Assembly (NCBI GenBank): GCA_045577735.1 | Contig: JAZNIY010000005.1 | Span: forward strand, 1 to 64,000 | Origin: Stercoripulliclostridium_A sp045577735 | GTDB lineage: Bacteria > Bacillota > Clostridia > Christensenellales > DTU072 | Length of the DNA: 64,000 bases | Reading direction: 5' to 3' | Shown here: piece by piece, positions 35,674 to 44,699 of the stretch | How positions within the stretch are numbered: the stretch's first letter is position 1 | Layout of the letters: each line of letters begins with the position of its first letter | The notes under the pieces: generated by a model | Database searches by the model: none | Seen by the model: only the letters and a program-made list of their open reading frames with translations | What the model was told of the DNA's origin: nothing | Made by a program: the position numbers and the translations under genes

Positions 35674-36380
35674 TGAGATTAAACAAGTATATTGCTGAGT
35701 GTGGCGTGGCATCGCGTAGAGGTGCAGATAAACTTATTTCCGAAGGAAAGGTTAAAGTTAATAATAAAACAATAACCACTCTTGGCTTTGAAATTAACGA
35801 GTATAACGATACGGTCATGGTTGACGAGCGTAAAATAGCGCTCGTCAAACGTGATATATACATAGTTTTAAATAAGCCAAAAGGCTGTGTAACAACGGTT
35901 AAAGACGATAAAGGCCGTAAAACCGTTATGGATTATATTTCCGTTAAAGATAAAAGACTATTCCCTATAGGACGCCTTGACTACGATACTGAAGGCTTGG
36001 TTATTTTAACAAATGATGGCGATTTGGCATATAAACTTACCCATCCATCTAATGAAATTCCCAAAACCTACGTTGCAAAAGTAGAAGGAACACTTGCAGA
36101 ATCAGATATTGCAAAACTTCGCAATGGTATTCCTCTTGATGGCGTTTTGACACATAGGTCGAAAGTTAAAATTTTGGGCGAAGAAGAGGGCATTACACGC
36201 GTTGAAATCACCATATATGAAGGGAAAAATCGCCAAGTAAGACGTATGTTCGAGTATATCGGTGCTAACGTTATATTCCTTAAACGCACAAAGATTGGCG
36301 ATTTGAAGTTGGGTGGTCTTGGAAGAGGTATGTCCCGCTACTTGTCAGACAAAGAAATTGATATTTTGAAAAGGCTTTAA
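35673..36380 (+). CDS. rluB: Ribosomal large subunit pseudouridine synthase, RluB/RsuA family
   Basis: Makes pseudouridine in rRNA. S4 domain at the N-terminus (MRLNKYIAECGVASRRGADKLI) and catalytic Asp in GRLDYDTEGL. I take the ATG at 35673, which follows GGAG; an in-frame ATG four codons earlier lies in the dacB end. 235 residues. Position after dacB is conserved in Clostridia. Confidence 0.93.
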   Translation: MRLNKYIAECGVASRRGADKLISEGKVKVNNKTITTLGFEINEYNDTVMVDERKIALVKRDIYIVLNKPKGCVTTVKDDKGRKTVMDYISVKDKRLFPIGRLDYDTEGLVILTNDGDLAYKLTHPSNEIPKTYVAKVEGTLAESDIAKLRNGIPLDGVLTHRSKVKILGEEEGITRVEITIYEGKNRQVRRMFEYIGANVIFLKRTKIGDLKLGGLGRGMSRYLSDKEIDILKRL

Positions 36381-36383
36381 TAA

Positions 36384-37133
36384 ATGAAAATACTTATTGT
36401 TAACGATGACGGATACACTTCAGCAGGTATTAGAAAACTTGCAAACGTTCTTTCCAAAACACACGAAGTTACCGTTATTGCACCCATAAAATGCAATTCA
36501 GGCATGGCCCACGCCATGACCTTCGGCAAACCCATATATCTTAAAAAAGTAAACAATCCCGAAGAGTGTTACGACTGTTATTCTTTAACAGGGACTCCTG
36601 CCGACTGCGTAAAATTAGGAACCGAACTTATGGTTCAATCTCCACCCGACCTAGTTATTTCCGGTATTAATAACGAGCCCAATATTGGTACTACGATTGT
36701 ATATAGTGGTACGGCTCACGCAGCGATGGAAGCATCGGTTTTGGGGTATAAGTCCATTGCTCTTTCTTCCAATCCCGAATCAGACGATGATTTTGATTAC
36801 GTGGTTGACTATTTTATGGCTCATTTTGACTATTACTTGTCCCTTTGTTCCATCGATTACGCTCTTAACGTTAATATTAACAATGAAAGAGTTGGCAATA
36901 AAGAACATAAGATTACACCTTTAGGTGTAAGAATGTATAGCGATATATACCTATTAGGCGATGAAAACGAACACGGCATTCCACACACATTGGTCGGAAA
37001 TCCACTACCGGTAGAAAACGACCCGGACTGCGACGTAATTTGGTTTGAATCCGGTTACGCAACCATAACCCCTTTAACAAGTGATAATACTATGTTTTCT
37101 GCTCTAAAAAGCTTAAAAGAAGGGATTAAATAA
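36384..37133 (+). CDS. surE: 5'/3'-nucleotidase SurE
   Basis: Metal-dependent nucleotide phosphatase. 249 residues with the N-terminal signature ILIVNDDGYTSAGI (metal-binding Asp pair), the NSGMAHAMTF block and GTPADCVKLG. Starts 3 bp after rluB and overlaps the next start by 1 bp. Confidence 0.94.
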   Translation: MKILIVNDDGYTSAGIRKLANVLSKTHEVTVIAPIKCNSGMAHAMTFGKPIYLKKVNNPEECYDCYSLTGTPADCVKLGTELMVQSPPDLVISGINNEPNIGTTIVYSGTAHAAMEASVLGYKSIALSSNPESDDDFDYVVDYFMAHFDYYLSLCSIDYALNVNINNERVGNKEHKITPLGVRMYSDIYLLGDENEHGIPHTLVGNPLPVENDPDCDVIWFESGYATITPLTSDNTMFSALKSLKEGIK

Positions 37134-38392
37134 TGAAAGTTGTAGTAGTAGGTGGAGGCCCGGCCGGAATAATGTCTGCAATAACCGCAAGCGAGTGCGG
37201 TCACAGCGTTGTACTTGTTGAAAAAAATGCAAAAATAGGGCGCAAACTGTACATAACCGGTAAGGGTAGGTGCAACGTAACGAACGCTTGCGATAATCGA
37301 GAGTTCATTCAAAACGTCGTTTCTAACCCTAAGTTTATGATGAGCTCCATACGCGCTTTCGATACTACTTCTACACAAGAATTCTTTGAAAATCTGGGTG
37401 TTCCACTTAAGATTGAACGTGGCAATCGCGTTTTTCCAGTGAGCGACAAATCAAGTGATATTATTGACGCTTTACTTAAATCCTTAAAGCTCCACAACGT
37501 TGATATCCGTTTTGAAACAGAATTTTTGGACGTTATATTGAATGATAATGGCTTGATTGAAAAAATTGTAACCACAAAAGGTAATATTGATTGCGATCAT
37601 TTAATACTAGCAACCGGTGGACTTTCCTATCACAAAACGGGAAGCGATGGAAAGGGGTTGAATATTGCAAAAAAACTCGGACACAACGTAATTAAGCCAG
37701 TAGGTGGTCTAAATGAAATAATTTTAAAGGGTGTCCAAGATTATACAGGTACGATAATCTCCATAAAAAACCTACTTTTGCCTGAAGGATTATCATTAAA
37801 AAACGTGGCTTTAAGCGTTGTCAATAAAGATAATGGAAAGGAGCTGTCTAACGAATTCGGTGAAATGTTATTTACCGATAAAGGGCTCTCCGGTCCCATT
37901 GCACTAACCACCTCATCTAGGATCAATAGGGCAGATTTTAACTCTATTCTCTTAAAAATCGACCTAAAACCAGCCCTTGACGAGCAAACATTAGACAAAA
38001 GAATACTCTCTGATTTTAGCTTACAACTTAACAAAACTTTTATTAACGCACTTCAAGGACTGCTTCCCAAAAGCCTTATTCCATACGTAGTGACCGTTAC
38101 TAGAATTCCTAGAGATAAAACAGTGAATTCAATAACAAAAGAAGAGCGCTCTAGATTATTAAAAACATTGAAAGAGCTAACTTTTGTGGGTGCAAGTCTT
38201 GCCGACATTGATCGCGCAATTATCACTGCAGGTGGCGTATCCACTAAAGAAATAAACCCAAAAACAATGAAGAGCACTATTATAAGCAACCTATCTTTTG
38301 CAGGCGAAATGATAGACGTTGACGCTTATACGGGTGGTTTTAATATACAAATTGCTTTCTCTACCGGTTATTCGGCCGGTAATAACCTATAA
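37133..38392 (+). CDS. HI0933/YhiN-family FAD-dependent oxidoreductase
   Basis: Flavoprotein, 419 residues. N-terminal FAD-binding GGGPAGIMSAITASECGH (about 6-23), the family motif GRKLYITGKGRCNVTNA (about 42-58), a second nucleotide-binding region (LILATGGLSYHKTGSDGKG) and the C-terminal FAGEMIDVDAYTGGFNIQIAFSTG block. The reaction is unknown for most members. Confidence 0.92.
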   Translation: MKVVVVGGGPAGIMSAITASECGHSVVLVEKNAKIGRKLYITGKGRCNVTNACDNREFIQNVVSNPKFMMSSIRAFDTTSTQEFFENLGVPLKIERGNRVFPVSDKSSDIIDALLKSLKLHNVDIRFETEFLDVILNDNGLIEKIVTTKGNIDCDHLILATGGLSYHKTGSDGKGLNIAKKLGHNVIKPVGGLNEIILKGVQDYTGTIISIKNLLLPEGLSLKNVALSVVNKDNGKELSNEFGEMLFTDKGLSGPIALTTSSRINRADFNSILLKIDLKPALDEQTLDKRILSDFSLQLNKTFINALQGLLPKSLIPYVVTVTRIPRDKTVNSITKEERSRLLKTLKELTFVGASLADIDRAIITAGGVSTKEINPKTMKSTIISNLSFAGEMIDVDAYTGGFNIQIAFSTGYSAGNNL

Positions 38393-38404
38393 AGGAGATT
38401 ACCA

Positions 38405-39067
38405 ATGACACTAAATATTGCCATAGACGGACCTTCTGGTGCTGGAAAAAGTACGATAGCCAAACTAATTGCTAAAAATATGGGCATAACCTACCTTGAT
38501 ACAGGCGCAATGTACAGAGGACTTGCATATTATGCTATTAAAAATGGTGTTGAACCCGGTGACGAAGTCAACGTTTTACCACTACTTGACACCGTAACCA
38601 TGGATATTGAATACAATGATAAGGGCCAAAAAGTTATTGTCAACGGCGAAGACGTTACACCATATATTCGTGAACATAATATCTCTATGGCAGCATCTAC
38701 AATTTCCAAAATACACGCTGTAAGACTAAAACTTGCAGATCTTCAAAGACAAATTGCAAAAAAGACCGATTGCGTGCTTGATGGTAGAGATATTGGAAGT
38801 TTTGTGCTTCCTAATGCCAGCGTCAAAATATACATGGATGCAAGCGCTGAAGTAAGAGCAATTAGAAGAAAGGGCGATTTAGAGGCAAAAGGTGATTTTA
38901 GTCACACTTACGAAGAAATTTTAGCCGACATTAAAGCTCGCGATCACCAAGATATGAATCGTGACTTTGCTCCCCTAAAAATTGCAGACGGCGCAGTTGT
39001 AATCGATACCTCTAATATGAGTATTGAAGAAGTTGCAAATAAAGTAATTTTGTTATGTCAAAAGTAA
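38405..39067 (+). CDS. cmk: Cytidylate kinase
   Basis: Phosphorylates CMP and dCMP. 220 residues; P-loop GPSGAGKSTIAK (about 9-20), LDTGAMYRGLAY and the GRDIGSFVLP block. AAAGGAG precedes the ATG. Its 3' end overlaps ispH by 13 bp, the standard cmk-ispH-S1 arrangement of Clostridia. Confidence 0.96.
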   Translation: MTLNIAIDGPSGAGKSTIAKLIAKNMGITYLDTGAMYRGLAYYAIKNGVEPGDEVNVLPLLDTVTMDIEYNDKGQKVIVNGEDVTPYIREHNISMAASTISKIHAVRLKLADLQRQIAKKTDCVLDGRDIGSFVLPNASVKIYMDASAEVRAIRRKGDLEAKGDFSHTYEEILADIKARDHQDMNRDFAPLKIADGAVVIDTSNMSIEEVANKVILLCQK

Positions 39068-41331
39068 TTGTTAGTGATTTTAAAGGTTTCTGTAGTAGTG
39101 TCGAGAGGGCTATAAATCTTGCAAATTCTACGGAAATCAATCAAAAAGTATATACTCTTGGCCCCATTGCACATAACAAAAACGTTGTATCTTCACTTGA
39201 AAAAAAAGGCATTTCAGTTGTTGATAATTTGCAATCTTTAAAGTGTGGAGATACTATTATTATTTCCGCGCATGGGTGCCAAAAACAGGTCTATGAAGAG
39301 GCAAATAAAAGAGGGATTAACGTCGTTGATGCAACCTGTCCTTCAATACTAAAAATACATTCTCAAGTTGAAAGTTATTCAAACGAGGACTATCATTTAA
39401 TAATGATAGGTGATAAAAATCACCGTGAAGTAAAAGGAACTGTTTCCTTCTCTAAACACTTTACAATTCTTGGTACGAGCGAGGAAATTAACGTTCCAAC
39501 CAATTACGATAAGTACGTCATCGTCGCTCAAACAACAATTCAGCCTGATATATATAATTATATATCAAAAAAAATAGAAAATTTGCTTAGCAACCTTAAA
39601 AAAATAGTTGTAATATTAAATACTATTTGTTATACTACCATACGTAGGCAACTAGAAGCGCATCAATTATGTAAAAATGCCGATTTGGTTTTGATTGTCG
39701 GCGATAGGCAAAGCGCAAACGTTAACAAGCTCTTTGAAATCGCAAAATCGTACCTTCAAAACGCCTACATCATCGAAAATGTAAACGACTTAAAGTCGGT
39801 TGCAAAATACAATATCACAATGCCCACAATACTATCGGGCGCATCAACTCCAAAAGAGTTGGTTATGGAGGTTATCAACATAATGGAACAAAACATCAAC
39901 ACTGTTGACGTCAACGAAGCAGTTGAAGTCAAAACCGAAGCAGTTGCTACTGCTGAACCCGTAGAAGTAAAGACCGCTAAAAAAGAGGTCGAAATCACCA
40001 CCATGGAAGAAGCTCTTAAGCATGGTTTCGCTCCTAGATCATACCGCGAAGGCATGACCGTTAAAGCTACTATCCAATCCATCGACCCCACCGGCGTTAC
40101 TGTTTTCGTAAGCCTTAATGGTAAAAACGATTCTGGTTTCATCGCTGCTGATGAAATGGAACTTGACGGAACTTATGATATGTCTAAATATGCTATCGGC
40201 GATAATCTCCAAGCAATCATTATCCCCAAGACCGACGCTAAACTAAAGGCTATCAACCTTTCTAAGAAAAAGTTCGACGAAATCTTAGTTGCTGACGAAG
40301 CTGTTAAAGCAATCAAAGAAGGCGAAGAATTCACTCTTACCATCCAAAGCGCAATCAAGGGCGGTTTGCTTGGTAAAATCGGTTCATATTCCATCTTCGT
40401 TCCCGCTAGCCAAATTAGAATCGGCTACGTTAAGAACCTAGAAGAGTACGTAGGCAAGAAACTACGTCTCCGCATCCTTCCTCCCAAGGCTGAAGAAGAA
40501 GGCGAAGAAAAGAGAAAGTCTAATCCTAAGAGAATCGTTGCTTCTCAACGTATCATTCTTGAAGAAGAAAAAGTTGCTAAGGAAGACGCTTTCTGGGATG
40601 CAATGCAAGTTAACAATATCGTTGAAGGTAAAGTTAAGAGATTTGCTAAGAAAGACGACAAATACTTTGGTATTTTCGTAAGCATCATGAACAAAGACTG
40701 CTTACTACACATAAGCGATCTCAGCTGGACCAAAGTTGAAGATCCTAGCACCGTTCTTGAACTCAACAAGAAGTATGAATTCGTAGTTCTTAAGGCTGAC
40801 AGAGAAGCTGATAAAGTATCTCTTGGCTACAAGCAACTCCAAAAGCAACCCTATGAACTCGCTGCTGAAAAATATCACGTTGGCGACGTTGTTAAGGGCA
40901 AAGTTGAAAGAATTAAGGAATTTGGTGCATTCATTAGCATCGAACCCGGTATTGACGGCTTAGTACACGTAAGTGAAATTTGCCACAAGTGGATTAGCAA
41001 TGCTAACGAAGCACTCAAGATTGGTGACGAAGTTGAAGCTAAGATCATTTCTTTCGAAAAGAACAAGATTACCCTTTCTATCAAAGCACTTATCGAAGCT
41101 CCCGTTGTAGAAGAAGTTGCAACCGAAGAAGGCAAGGAAGACAAATCCAGCCGTACCGATCGTTTCAACAAGCGCGCTGCTAAGGCAGAGGACAAGGGCG
41201 AAAAGAAAGCTAAGAAAGAAAAGGTTGAAGACGATGAACCCCATGAATATGTTTCCAGCACCACCGGTGCAACCATGGCTGACCTATTCAAAGGCCTCGA
41301 TCTTGCAAAATTCACCGACGACGCTGAATAA
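39055..41331 (+). CDS. ispH: IspH (HMBPP reductase) fused to ribosomal protein S1
   Basis: 758 residues. Residues 1-about 275 are the 4Fe-4S enzyme that makes IPP and DMAPP in the MEP pathway: Cys ligands in GFCSS, ATCPS and TICYT, catalytic HREV (Glu), and ASTP at the end. From about 325 there are four S1 RNA-binding domains (GMTVKATI, GEEFTLTI, NNIVEGKV and GDVVKGKV start them), then a Lys/Glu-rich tail. Codon use shifts to the highly expressed type near 39,900. An in-frame ATG at 39883 (residue 277) is preceded by GGAGGT, so the S1 part may also be made alone. The fusion itself is known in Clostridia. Confidence 0.95.
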   Translation: MSKVIVSDFKGFCSSVERAINLANSTEINQKVYTLGPIAHNKNVVSSLEKKGISVVDNLQSLKCGDTIIISAHGCQKQVYEEANKRGINVVDATCPSILKIHSQVESYSNEDYHLIMIGDKNHREVKGTVSFSKHFTILGTSEEINVPTNYDKYVIVAQTTIQPDIYNYISKKIENLLSNLKKIVVILNTICYTTIRRQLEAHQLCKNADLVLIVGDRQSANVNKLFEIAKSYLQNAYIIENVNDLKSVAKYNITMPTILSGASTPKELVMEVINIMEQNINTVDVNEAVEVKTEAVATAEPVEVKTAKKEVEITTMEEALKHGFAPRSYREGMTVKATIQSIDPTGVTVFVSLNGKNDSGFIAADEMELDGTYDMSKYAIGDNLQAIIIPKTDAKLKAINLSKKKFDEILVADEAVKAIKEGEEFTLTIQSAIKGGLLGKIGSYSIFVPASQIRIGYVKNLEEYVGKKLRLRILPPKAEEEGEEKRKSNPKRIVASQRIILEEEKVAKEDAFWDAMQVNNIVEGKVKRFAKKDDKYFGIFVSIMNKDCLLHISDLSWTKVEDPSTVLELNKKYEFVVLKADREADKVSLGYKQLQKQPYELAAEKYHVGDVVKGKVERIKEFGAFISIEPGIDGLVHVSEICHKWISNANEALKIGDEVEAKIISFEKNKITLSIKALIEAPVVEEVATEEGKEDKSSRTDRFNKRAAKAEDKGEKKAKKEKVEDDEPHEYVSSTTGATMADLFKGLDLAKFTDDAE
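39867..39885 (+). promoter_or_regulatory. Internal ribosome-binding site and start at the IspH/S1 junction
   Basis: GGAGGT (39867-39872), ten bases, ATG (39883-39885) in frame with the fusion. It would give a 482-residue stand-alone S1 protein. Confidence 0.55.
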
Positions 41332-41346
41332 TCTTACAAAAATAAG

Positions 41347-41377
41347 AAAGGCTACTCGTAAGAGTAGTCTTTTTTTA
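41347..41377 (+). terminator. Terminator of the rluB-ispH operon
   Basis: A 10-11-bp stem (41347-41357 with 41362-41372, one G.U), loop GTAA, then a T-run. Confidence 0.9.
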
Positions 41378-41446
41378 TATTCAACGTAAGCTATCATAAA
41401 AAGTTTTCTTTGACTTATTATTGATAGTAGTGTAAAATATATTTGA

Positions 41447-41475
41447 AATAAAAAAGCACTTGTAAACAAGTGCTT
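41447..41475 (-). terminator. Terminator of tRNA-Trp
   Basis: AAGCACTTG (41454-41462) and CAAGTGCTT (41467-41475) form a perfect stem; on the minus strand a T-run follows. The stem begins at the last base of the encoded CCA. Confidence 0.85.
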
Positions 41476-41549
41476 GGCAGGGGAGACGCGAGTCGAACAC
41501 GCAACCGACGGTTTTGGAGACCGTTGCTCTACCATTGAGCCACTCCCCT
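41475..41549 (-). tRNA. trnW: tRNA-Trp (anticodon CCA)
   Basis: A 75-nt cloverleaf on the minus strand: acceptor AGGGGAG with CTCCCCT, discriminator G and encoded CCA, D-stem GCTC/GAGC, anticodon stem ACGGT/ACCGT around loop CTCCAAA (anticodon CCA), T-arm with TTCGACT. Own promoter and terminator; a single-gene unit divergent from proC. Confidence 0.96.
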
Positions 41550-41564
41550 AAATTCAACATTGCT

Positions 41565-41593
41565 ATTATATACAAAATATTTGTTTAAGTCAA
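41565..41593 (-). promoter_or_regulatory. Promoter of tRNA-Trp
   Basis: On the minus strand TTGACT (41593-41588), 17-bp spacer, TATAAT (41570-41565), 15 bases before the mature 5' end. Confidence 0.85.
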
Positions 41594-41619
41594 TCATTAT
41601 TACCTAAAAAGGAGTAATT

Positions 41620-42429
41620 ATGAAACATAAATTAGGCTTTATTGGTACGGGCGTTATGGCTGGAGCTATCATTAATCGCATCTTGGGCACTATTGACGTT
41701 CTCGATCTTGCCCCAAGCGATATTATCGTTTATGACCTTGATGAAAATAAGGTTTCTGAGTTTGTTAAAAAGGGCGTAACAAAAGGAAATTCTAGCAATG
41801 AAATTTTTGAACACGCAGAAATTGTTATGCTGGGAGTTAAACCACAGTTTTATGCTGATATTTTAAAGAATGCACCTGTTATAAATTCAAATACTGTTCT
41901 TTCAATAATGGCAGGAGTAAAGATTAAAACTTTACGTGGATATCTTGGTGAAGATATAGGTATAGTTAGGATTATGCCCAATACTCCTTGCACAATCGGA
42001 AAGGGTGTTATGGCGTTAACTTTTGACAATTGCTCCAACGATGCCCAGTCTTTTGTACTTTCAATTCTTAATTCTTGTGGAAAGACTCTTATTATTGACG
42101 AAAGCAAATTTGATGCTGTAACGTCTATTAGTGGTAGTGGTCCTGCTTACGTTTATGCTTTCGCTGATGCAATGGTACAAGCGGGCATAAGAGGTGGGCT
42201 ATCTCCTGAAGAAAGCAAGTTATTAACACTCGCAACAATAGAGGGAAGCGCCTTGTATGCTGACGTGGCGGAATATGAGCTACCAATACTAGTTGATCGT
42301 GTTTGCAGTAAGGGTGGCACAACCATAGAAGCCGTGACAATATTTAAAGAAAAAGGCCTATCAGAAATTATTGGTGAAGGCATTGATGCTTGTAGAGAAA
42401 AATCCAAACTTTTGAGTGAAAAATTATGA
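41620..42429 (+). CDS. proC: Pyrroline-5-carboxylate reductase
   Basis: Last step of proline synthesis (NADPH-dependent). 269 residues; Rossmann start KLGFIGTGVMAGAII, RIMPNTPCTIGKGVMAL and the C-terminal SGSGPAYVYAFADAMVQAG plus SKGGTTIEA blocks. AAGGAG precedes the ATG. It overlaps rnhA by 4 bp. Confidence 0.96.
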   Translation: MKHKLGFIGTGVMAGAIINRILGTIDVLDLAPSDIIVYDLDENKVSEFVKKGVTKGNSSNEIFEHAEIVMLGVKPQFYADILKNAPVINSNTVLSIMAGVKIKTLRGYLGEDIGIVRIMPNTPCTIGKGVMALTFDNCSNDAQSFVLSILNSCGKTLIIDESKFDAVTSISGSGPAYVYAFADAMVQAGIRGGLSPEESKLLTLATIEGSALYADVAEYELPILVDRVCSKGGTTIEAVTIFKEKGLSEIIGEGIDACREKSKLLSEKL

Positions 42430-42869
42430 AAAGAGTAGAAATATATACCGATGGAGCTTGTTCTGGTAATCCCGGCGCCGGTGGCTGGGGTGCCATTTTA
42501 ATATACAAAGGGATAGAAAAAATCATCTCTGGTGGCAATCCTTCAACAACTAACAATAGAATGGAATTAACGGGTATTATTGAGGGTTTAAAAGCATTAA
42601 AAGAACCCTGTGAGGTTTCTATCTATAGTGATTCTCAATACGCTGTTGATGCCATTCAAAAGGGCTGGCTAACGTATTGGTTGTCACACGGATGGCGCAC
42701 AAAAGGTAAAGACGACGTCAAGAACGTTGACCTTTGGGAAGAACTTTTGGAGTTAATGAATAAGCATAGAGTTACCTTTATTAAAGTAAAGGGGCATAGC
42801 GATAACGTTAACAATAATCGTTGCGACGAAATCGCACGAGCAGAAATAAGTAAAATACAACTTATTTAA
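42426..42869 (+). CDS. rnhA: Ribonuclease HI
   Basis: Cleaves RNA in RNA-DNA hybrids. 147 residues with the catalytic carboxylates in IYTDGACSGNPG, NRMELTGIIEGL, YSDSQYAVD and GHSDNVNNNRCDEIA. Last plus-strand gene before the polarity switch. Confidence 0.96.
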   Translation: MKRVEIYTDGACSGNPGAGGWGAILIYKGIEKIISGGNPSTTNNRMELTGIIEGLKALKEPCEVSIYSDSQYAVDAIQKGWLTYWLSHGWRTKGKDDVKNVDLWEELLELMNKHRVTFIKVKGHSDNVNNNRCDEIARAEISKIQLI

Positions 42870-42879
42870 TAGACAAAAT

Positions 42880-42915
42880 GAAAGGGCTCTTAACGAGCCC
42901 TTATTTTTATTTTTT
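42880..42915. terminator. Terminator between convergent rnhA and the PadR-type gene
   Basis: AAGGGCTC (42882-42889) pairs with GAGCCCTT (42895-42902); T-rich tail on the plus strand. It marks the switch in gene direction. Confidence 0.85.
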
Positions 42916-44691
42916 CAAGTGATAATTGTTACTCTTATATAACATTCCGTAAATCACGATACTTATTGGAATATTGGCTGAAATAATAACAGGTGAGTAG
43001 GTTGCGCCGGATTTCATGTTTGCGCCTAGTAACAAACTAACAACAATGGTTATTGCACTTATTATAATGAACGCAATTATCGAATTTGCAAGAGCTTGCG
43101 TCATATTAAATTGGGCGCGTATCCGCTTAGTAGGATTCATTAACCAAATTAAGCTAGGAATTAATGGTACAAGTACTCCAATGGCGCCAATAATAACGTA
43201 AGTTAGTGGTGATCCAAACACTTTTCTTGCTATAATCATAACTAAAAGCTCTATTATTAGCACCAAATAGGTAAGTAGTGCCGTATCACGATTAATACGA
43301 TTAGAGTAAATAAACTTCAAATAATAGTGGTTAATTGAGTTGGCCTTTTGATATACTTTTAATTTGAAACCATCCTCGTACAAAGATTGTTTTATATCGC
43401 CAAAATGGCGTGCCTTTGCCGTATTTTCTAAACGTTCTACCTCTGCTTGATGAGATGCGATAGATTGATTAACTACAGCTCCGTCAACGGCTTGTGATCC
43501 GAAGAATGCCGAGAGGGCTTCTCTGTAGTTAACGTTATTTTCGGCATAATTTCCTTGACTAACATGTGACGTGGAAGCATATTCCGACGTAGGAGCATTT
43601 ACAACGTTTTCTCCACTTTCTGTAGAATTGCCTTCCGCTTCGTTAGGATCTTCCAGCAGATTCCTATGACGAGCAAATTCACCTATGCCAAGCAACTTGC
43701 TTGCTTTTGTTTGTTGTTCTTTTATAATAAGTGCAGTTTCTTCATCAACAACGTCTTCTTCTGTTTGTTCCGAAGCAACTTGCGTGGTAACTGGTTGTTG
43801 ATTATCTAGAATATCACTCAAGCTTAAGGATGGTTCATTTTCTTCTTGCGTTGTTTGTGTAGTAAGAGAATCAGAATAAAGAGCGTTTAACGCCTCTTGC
43901 TGAGTGGGAGTAGCAATTTCCTCTTCATTTTCAACCGAAATAGCTGAAAAATACGAAATTTGAGAGGGGGGAAGCTCTTCTTGATTTACTATCGCCTGTC
44001 TTTCGATAGAGGTTTCATTCGCCACGGTTTGTTCTACCATAACGCTTTCTTGCGGAGCTTCTTGAACGCTTTGTTGAATGGGTTGTTGAACAACGGGTTC
44101 TACCCTCACTTCCGCTGGAATTTCACTATCATTTGCGAATGAAGCACCTTCCGGAAGGATACCATTTTGTGGTAAAGGATTACCTGCCGGGACTTGAATG
44201 TATTGTGGAATATAAACGTACTTTACAATAGGTTCGGGCGTAGGAATAGGAGTAGTAGATGCAACTACTTCCTCTTGAACGTCGTGAGCTTTTACCCTAC
44301 GCGTAAGAGGGCGTAGTTCATTAGGATCAAAGGGTGCTTCTACCGTTTTTAAGTCAATTTCTCTATCTGAAAGAAGTTTGTTAATAATTGTTCTGGAAAA
44401 CTCCCATTCACGTTGATCTTGCTCCAAGGTTTCTCTACCTTTTTGAGTAAGTTTGTAGTACCTTCTGCGACCACCATTAGATTCATCGCCAAAATAAGAT
44501 TCAATAAAACCTTGTTTTTCCAACCTTTTTAAGCAAGAATAAAGAGTTGGTTGCTTAATTTCATAGCGACCTTCGCTCAAATCCGATATGATATCCAATA
44601 TTTCATAACCATAACGATCTCGCTCGGCAAGCGAGTTTAAAATAATGGTATCAACGTGTCCTCTAATTAATTCTGTGTTAACGGTATCCAT
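42907..44691 (-). CDS. PadR-type regulator with long acidic linker and C-terminal membrane domain
   Basis: 594 residues. Residues about 10-110 are a PadR winged helix (RYGYEILDIISDLSEGRYEIKQ, then TLYSCLKRLEKQGFIE and NGGRRRYYKLTQKG). Residues about 125-420 are low complexity, rich in Glu, Gln, Thr and Ser, probably disordered. Four membrane helices follow (about 470-490, 497-518, 535-557 and 566-585). The DNA-binding domain would thus be tethered to the membrane from the cytoplasm. Translated just after lexA (8-bp gap), with AAGGAT as ribosome-binding site. Ligand and targets unknown. Confidence 0.85.
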   Translation of the reverse strand: MDTVNTELIRGHVDTIILNSLAERDRYGYEILDIISDLSEGRYEIKQPTLYSCLKRLEKQGFIESYFGDESNGGRRRYYKLTQKGRETLEQDQREWEFSRTIINKLLSDREIDLKTVEAPFDPNELRPLTRRVKAHDVQEEVVASTTPIPTPEPIVKYVYIPQYIQVPAGNPLPQNGILPEGASFANDSEIPAEVRVEPVVQQPIQQSVQEAPQESVMVEQTVANETSIERQAIVNQEELPPSQISYFSAISVENEEEIATPTQQEALNALYSDSLTTQTTQEENEPSLSLSDILDNQQPVTTQVASEQTEEDVVDEETALIIKEQQTKASKLLGIGEFARHRNLLEDPNEAEGNSTESGENVVNAPTSEYASTSHVSQGNYAENNVNYREALSAFFGSQAVDGAVVNQSIASHQAEVERLENTAKARHFGDIKQSLYEDGFKLKVYQKANSINHYYLKFIYSNRINRDTALLTYLVLIIELLVMIIARKVFGSPLTYVIIGAIGVLVPLIPSLIWLMNPTKRIRAQFNMTQALANSIIAFIIISAITIVVSLLLGANMKSGATYSPVIISANIPISIVIYGMLYKSNNYHLKK

Positions 44692-44699
44692 ACAAATCC

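Noticed and set aside
40875..41315. Minus-strand open frames (up to 146 residues) across the S1 part of the ispH fusion
   Set aside because: Shadow of a strongly codon-biased gene; Ser/Leu-rich nonsense sequence.
41381..41575. 64- and 83-residue minus-strand frames across the tRNA
   Set aside because: They read through a certain tRNA-Trp gene and its terminator.
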